Positions 7,600 to 9,702 of a DNA stretch of 9,702 nt are shown here, piece after piece. Position 1 is the first letter of the stretch, and each line of letters begins with the position of its first letter. The position numbers and the translations under genes are program-made. Source of the stretch: Mariprofundaceae bacterium (GTDB lineage Bacteria > Pseudomonadota > Zetaproteobacteria > Mariprofundales > Mariprofundaceae); assembly GCA_027018975.1 (NCBI GenBank), contig JALUXN010000233.1, forward strand, positions 1-9,702, given 5' to 3'. The notes under the pieces are model-generated. The model made no database searches. It saw nothing but the letters and a program-made list of their open reading frames with translations, and was not told the origin of the DNA.

Positions 7600-8277
7600 A
7601 TGAAAGAGAAGCAGACATTGACCATCGCCCTCTCCAAGGGGCGGATTCTGGAGCAGACGCTGCCGCTATTGGCGGCGGCCGGTTTGCAGCCGGCTGAGGA
7701 TGTGCAGACGACGCGCAAATTGATGGTCGATGGTGATTTTCACGGCCAGCCGGTTCGTTTTTTGATCATCCGCGCTGCTGATGTCTGCACCTATGTCGAG
7801 CAGGGAGCTGCCGATCTTGGCATTGCCGGGCGTGATTCGCTGTTGGAGTACCGGCCGCAGGTCTATGAGCCGCTTAATCTCAACATCGGCCGCTGCCGCC
7901 TCTGTGTCTGCGGGCCGAAGGCGTTGGTCGAGGCGGGGGCGCCGGCGCGCGGCAGTCGCATCCGTATCGCCACCAAATATGATCATCTGGCCAGTGAATA
8001 TTTTCTCTCGCAGGGTGTGCAGGCGGAGATTATCCACCTCTATGGTTCGATGGAGCTGGCGCCGTTGGTCGGCATGGCCGAGCGCATTGTCGATCTGGTC
8101 GAGACCGGTGGCACACTGCGCGCCAACGGACTTGTCGAGGAGACGACGCTGTATGATATTTCCAGCCGTCTGATCGCCAATCCGGCCAGCTTCGCCACCA
8201 AGCGCGAGGCAGTTGGTCAGGTGATTGAAGGATTGCGACAGGCGGTCGAAGGGAACGTTGTGGGAGAAGGGGCATGA
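7600..8277 (+). CDS. hisG: ATP phosphoribosyltransferase, short form
   Basis: The 225-residue enzyme joins ATP and PRPP to form phosphoribosyl-ATP and PPi, the first and normally feedback-controlled step of histidine synthesis. LSKGR at 11-15, AADLGIAGRDSLLE (70-83) and the C-terminal signature around ELAPLVGMAERIVDLVETGGT (152-172, the PRPP-binding region) identify the family. It ends shortly after the catalytic domains and lacks the C-terminal regulatory (ACT-like) domain of the ~300-residue long form. By family knowledge such short HisG proteins work as a hetero-octamer with HisZ, a histidyl-tRNA synthetase-like subunit that is not in this window. The stop overlaps the hisD start by 4 bp (ATGA). 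Confidence 0.96.
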   Translation: MKEKQTLTIALSKGRILEQTLPLLAAAGLQPAEDVQTTRKLMVDGDFHGQPVRFLIIRAADVCTYVEQGAADLGIAGRDSLLEYRPQVYEPLNLNIGRCRLCVCGPKALVEAGAPARGSRIRIATKYDHLASEYFLSQGVQAEIIHLYGSMELAPLVGMAERIVDLVETGGTLRANGLVEETTLYDISSRLIANPASFATKREAVGQVIEGLRQAVEGNVVGEGA

Positions 8278-9584
8278 GCAAGATTTTGAGACTCGATTCA
8301 CAGCAGGCGGATTTCGATGCGCAGCTGGAGGCGCTGTTGTGCCGCGAGGCCGATACCGGTGCTGATGTGCAGGGGCTGGTGGCCGACATCCTCGCCGATG
8401 TGAAAGCGCGCGGCAATGCGGCGCTGTGTGAATACACCGAGCGTTTTGATGGCTGGGCATGCAGTGCTGAGACGATTGAGATTACGCCCGAGCGGATGGC
8501 CAAAGCGTGGGATGCCGTATCGCAGGCCGATCGCGACGCGCTGCAGCTGGCGGCCGATCGTATCCGTGCCTACCACGAACATCAGCGGCAGGAGGATTGG
8601 CAATATACCGACGCGATCGGCATGACGCTGGGGCAGCGGGTGACGCCGCTGGATCGGGTCGGCCTCTATGTGCCGGGCGGCAAGGCGGCGTACCCCTCCT
8701 CGGTATTGATGAATGCGGTGCCGGCGCAGGTGGCCGGGGTGGCTGAGATTGTCATGGTCGTGCCGACACCGGGTGGCGAGATCAATGAGTTGGTATTGGC
8801 TGCGGCGCATGTCTCGGGCGTGCAGCGCGGTTTTGCGGTCGGCGGCGCACAGGCGGTGGCGGCGCTCGCCTATGGTACGGAGACGATTCCGGCGGTGGAT
8901 AAAATTGTCGGCCCCGGCAATAAATTTGTCGCCGCAGCCAAGCGGCAGGTCTTCGGCACCTGCGGCATCGATATGATCGCCGGCCCCTCCGAGATTGTGG
9001 TGGTGGCCGACAAGGGTAATCCGGCGTGGATTGCCGCCGATTTCCTCTCGCAGGCCGAGCATGACGAGGCGGCGCAGAGTATTCTCATCTCCACCGATAA
9101 ACATCTGCTGGAGCAGGTCGCCAAAGCGATCGAGGCACACCTGAGTGTGCTGCCGCGCAGCAAGATTGCGCGCGCTTCGGCAGAGGGGCACGGCGCGCTG
9201 ATCCATGTGCAGAACTGGGATGAGGCGGCGGCGGTGGTCAATGTCATTGCGCCGGAGCATCTGGAGCTGGCGCTGGAGGATCCCGATGCGATTCTGCCGT
9301 CGATTCGCCATGCCGGCGCGATCTTTATCGGCCACTTTGTGCCGGAGGCGCTGGGCGACTATATCGCCGGTCCCAATCATGTGCTGCCGACCAACCGCAC
9401 GGCGCGCTTCTCCTCGCCGCTGGGCGTGTATGACTTCCAGAAACGGAGCAGTCTGATCCGCGCTACGGCGGCGGCGGTCGAGGCGATCGGTCCGCAGGCG
9501 GCGCATTTGGCGCACCGTGAAGGGTTGCAGGCGCACGCATTAACACTGGAGCTGCGCCTGAAGGCGGCTGAGAAAGAGTCATGA
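8274..9584 (+). CDS. hisD: Histidinol dehydrogenase
   Basis: The 436-residue zinc- and NAD-dependent cytoplasmic enzyme oxidises histidinol to histidine in two steps, the last reactions of the pathway. Expected elements are present: VGLYVPGGKAAYPS (129-142), GGAQAVAALAYGT (190-202), VDKIVGPGNKFVA (208-220) and GIDMIAGPSE (231-240). By comparison with the E. coli enzyme the zinc ligands are Q260, H263, D362 and H421, and the general base pair is E328-H329 in APEHLEL. Length is normal and nothing is missing. Its ATG lies inside the hisG stop (ATGA) with a GGAG 7 nt upstream, and its own TGA overlaps the next start in the same way, so hisG, hisD and hisC are likely translationally coupled. Confidence 0.97.
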   Translation: MSKILRLDSQQADFDAQLEALLCREADTGADVQGLVADILADVKARGNAALCEYTERFDGWACSAETIEITPERMAKAWDAVSQADRDALQLAADRIRAYHEHQRQEDWQYTDAIGMTLGQRVTPLDRVGLYVPGGKAAYPSSVLMNAVPAQVAGVAEIVMVVPTPGGEINELVLAAAHVSGVQRGFAVGGAQAVAALAYGTETIPAVDKIVGPGNKFVAAAKRQVFGTCGIDMIAGPSEIVVVADKGNPAWIAADFLSQAEHDEAAQSILISTDKHLLEQVAKAIEAHLSVLPRSKIARASAEGHGALIHVQNWDEAAAVVNVIAPEHLELALEDPDAILPSIRHAGAIFIGHFVPEALGDYIAGPNHVLPTNRTARFSSPLGVYDFQKRSSLIRATAAAVEAIGPQAAHLAHREGLQAHALTLELRLKAAEKES

Positions 9585-9702
9585 TTCGTAACGATATTAA
9601 GGCGCTATCGGCCTACCATGTGCCGGATAGCCGTGGCATGATCAAGCTGGACGCGATGGAGAATCCGTTCGATATGCCGGCTGAGCTGCATCGGGCGTGG
9701 AT
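9581..9702 (+). CDS. hisC: Histidinol-phosphate aminotransferase, N-terminal part (runs off right edge)
   Basis: Forty codons are visible. The translation begins MIRNDIKALSAYHVPDSRG and continues MIKLDAMENPFDMPAEL, matching the start of a proteobacterial HisC subgroup that carries an LDAMENP motif in place of the LxxNEN(P) of many other HisC proteins. HisC is a class I/II PLP aminotransferase that converts imidazole-acetol phosphate and glutamate to histidinol phosphate. The ATG overlaps the hisD stop (ATGA), with only a weak purine-rich stretch upstream. The PLP-binding lysine is beyond the edge. Position after hisG-hisD strongly supports the call; the N-terminus alone is moderately diagnostic. 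Confidence 0.88.
   Translation, partial: MIRNDIKALSAYHVPDSRGMIKLDAMENPFDMPAELHRAW

Overview
The window is an ordinary, densely packed chromosomal segment of a GC-rich (about 60 % G+C by eye) aerobic or microaerobic proteobacterium. The taxonomic hint is indirect. It rests on a Coq7-type ubiquinone hydroxylase, a murA-hisG-hisD-hisC gene order, a short-form HisG, a 403-residue ArgG and a HisC that begins with an LDAMENP motif. Together these fit a gamma-, beta-, zeta- or acidithiobacillia-like proteobacterium, possibly an autotroph or methylotroph because it carries a pyrophosphate-type phosphofructokinase. I cannot name a genus.

Left two-thirds (1-6078, all on the minus strand, read right to left): argD, argF, argG, pfp, tadA, coq7 and the first 94 codons of a ComM/YifB-type AAA+ protein, which runs off the left edge. 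The gaps are 16, 66, 15, 13, 9 and 19 bp, so this looks like one long transcription unit. ArgD, ArgF and ArgG supply acetylornithine transamination, citrulline formation and argininosuccinate formation. Pfp is a PPi-dependent phosphofructokinase. TadA makes inosine at the tRNA wobble position, and Coq7 carries out a late hydroxylation in ubiquinone synthesis.

Middle (6079-6291): a 213-bp divergent intergenic region that should hold the promoters of both units. I see no convincing sigma-70 pair, ArgR-like box or attenuator in it, only an imperfect inverted repeat.

Right third (6292-9702, plus strand): murA, hisG, hisD and the first 40 codons of hisC. murA and hisG are 12 bp apart. hisG/hisD and hisD/hisC each overlap by an ATGA stop/start, implying translational coupling. 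MurA makes the first committed peptidoglycan precursor; HisG, HisD and HisC are histidine biosynthesis enzymes.

I found no mobile element, CRISPR array, RNA gene, phage feature or undescribed system. The most interesting point is functional: a PPi-consuming phosphofructokinase lies 15 bp after PPi-producing argininosuccinate synthase. That is an inference from gene order, not a demonstrated coupling.
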